A DNA stretch of 6,888 bases from Acidimicrobiia bacterium. Lineage in GTDB: Bacteria; Actinomycetota; Acidimicrobiia; Acidimicrobiales; Ilumatobacteraceae. This document shows, piece after piece, positions 6,631-6,888 of this stretch (the stretch's first letter is position 1; every line of letters starts with the position of its first letter). The position numbers and the translations under genes were made by a program. A model generated the notes under the pieces. The model had not been told where the DNA came from and ran no database searches. It worked only from the letters and a program-made list of their open reading frames with translations. The stretch lies in the NCBI GenBank assembly GCA_030425785.1, contig JAUHYJ010000198.1, positions 1 through 6,888 of the forward strand, in the 5' to 3' direction.

Positions 6631-6888
6631 TCAGCGCGGCGCCCGTGTCGCCAGCCAGTCGCGGATGACGGCCGCCGCCGTGCGGCTCGTGATGCTCGAC
6701 AGCGCGTCGAACGCGTGCTCGGCACCGTGCACCGGCACCCACTCGACGGGACGACCGGCATCCCTGAGCACCGCCGCGAACTGCTCACCCTCGCCCGGCG
6801 GCACCAGGGTGTCGCGGGTGCCGTGCACGAGGAGGAACGGCGGCGAGTCGGCGTGGACCAGATCGATCGGCGACACCGCTCGGTAGCG
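6631..6888 (-). CDS. Alpha/beta hydrolase, C-terminal part (5' end outside window)
   Basis: Only the last 85 residues are present, starting mid-gene at the right edge with RYRAVSPIDLV. The part visible is the end of an alpha/beta-hydrolase fold: PPFLLVHGTRDTLVP (about 16-30) carries the catalytic acid loop (D26), and VHGAEHAFD (about 53-61) carries the catalytic His (H58). The nucleophile serine must lie beyond the window. The spacing and the text PPFLLVHGTRD...GAEHAFD resemble carboxylesterase/BD-FAE and HSL-like esterases, so an esterase acting on small esters is the best guess, with substrate unknown. The stop is TGA at 6631-6633. It faces fabI tail-to-tail over 71 bases; only weak potential stems are visible in that gap and no U tract. 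Confidence 0.8.
   Translation of the reverse strand, partial: RYRAVSPIDLVHADSPPFLLVHGTRDTLVPPGEGEQFAAVLRDAGRPVEWVPVHGAEHAFDALSSITSRTAAAVIRDWLATRAPR

Noticed and set aside
5720..6742. Upstream in-frame extension of npdG across fabI
   Set aside because: It is antisense to fabI. The Rossmann strand of NpdG begins right after the ATG at 5719, as in the family.

Overview
This is a GC-rich window (roughly two-thirds G+C) of ordinary chromosomal character, almost fully coding. The organism is very probably a high-GC actinobacterium. The window holds mshC (mycothiol synthesis), an NADPH:F420 oxidoreductase and an InhA-like enoyl-ACP reductase, all typical of Actinomycetota. The protein style would suit a deep branch such as Acidimicrobiia, but that placement is inference from recall only.

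Layout from left to right: thrS (minus, 3' end cut by the window edge); a soluble chemoreceptor-like protein with a minimal MCP signalling hairpin followed by a Cache-like sensor region (minus); a PlsC-type acyltransferase (minus); mshC and npdG (minus, three bases apart and probably cotranscribed in the order npdG then mshC); a divergent 57-bp promoter region; fabI/inhA (plus); and the C-terminal end of an alpha/beta hydrolase (minus, 5' end cut by the window edge). No RNA gene, CRISPR array, insertion sequence, phage gene or long repeat was found, and no gap between genes exceeds 86 bp.

Working together: npdG and mshC link two actinobacterial low-potential redox and thiol systems, F420H2 and mycothiol. 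PlsC and FabI both belong to lipid synthesis (phosphatidic acid formation and fatty-acid elongation) but lie in different transcription units. ThrS is housekeeping. The chemoreceptor-like gene is the odd one out, with no CheA, CheW or motility gene beside it.

Three genes (thrS, plsC, fabI) have a TANNNT hexamer 7 to 10 bases before the start codon and no clear Shine-Dalgarno, which suggests leaderless or near-leaderless transcripts. The chemoreceptor gene has a strong Shine-Dalgarno instead. I see no convincing undescribed multi-gene system. The points most worth a second look are the compact chemoreceptor and the alanine in FabI at the position of the InhA Ser94 resistance site.
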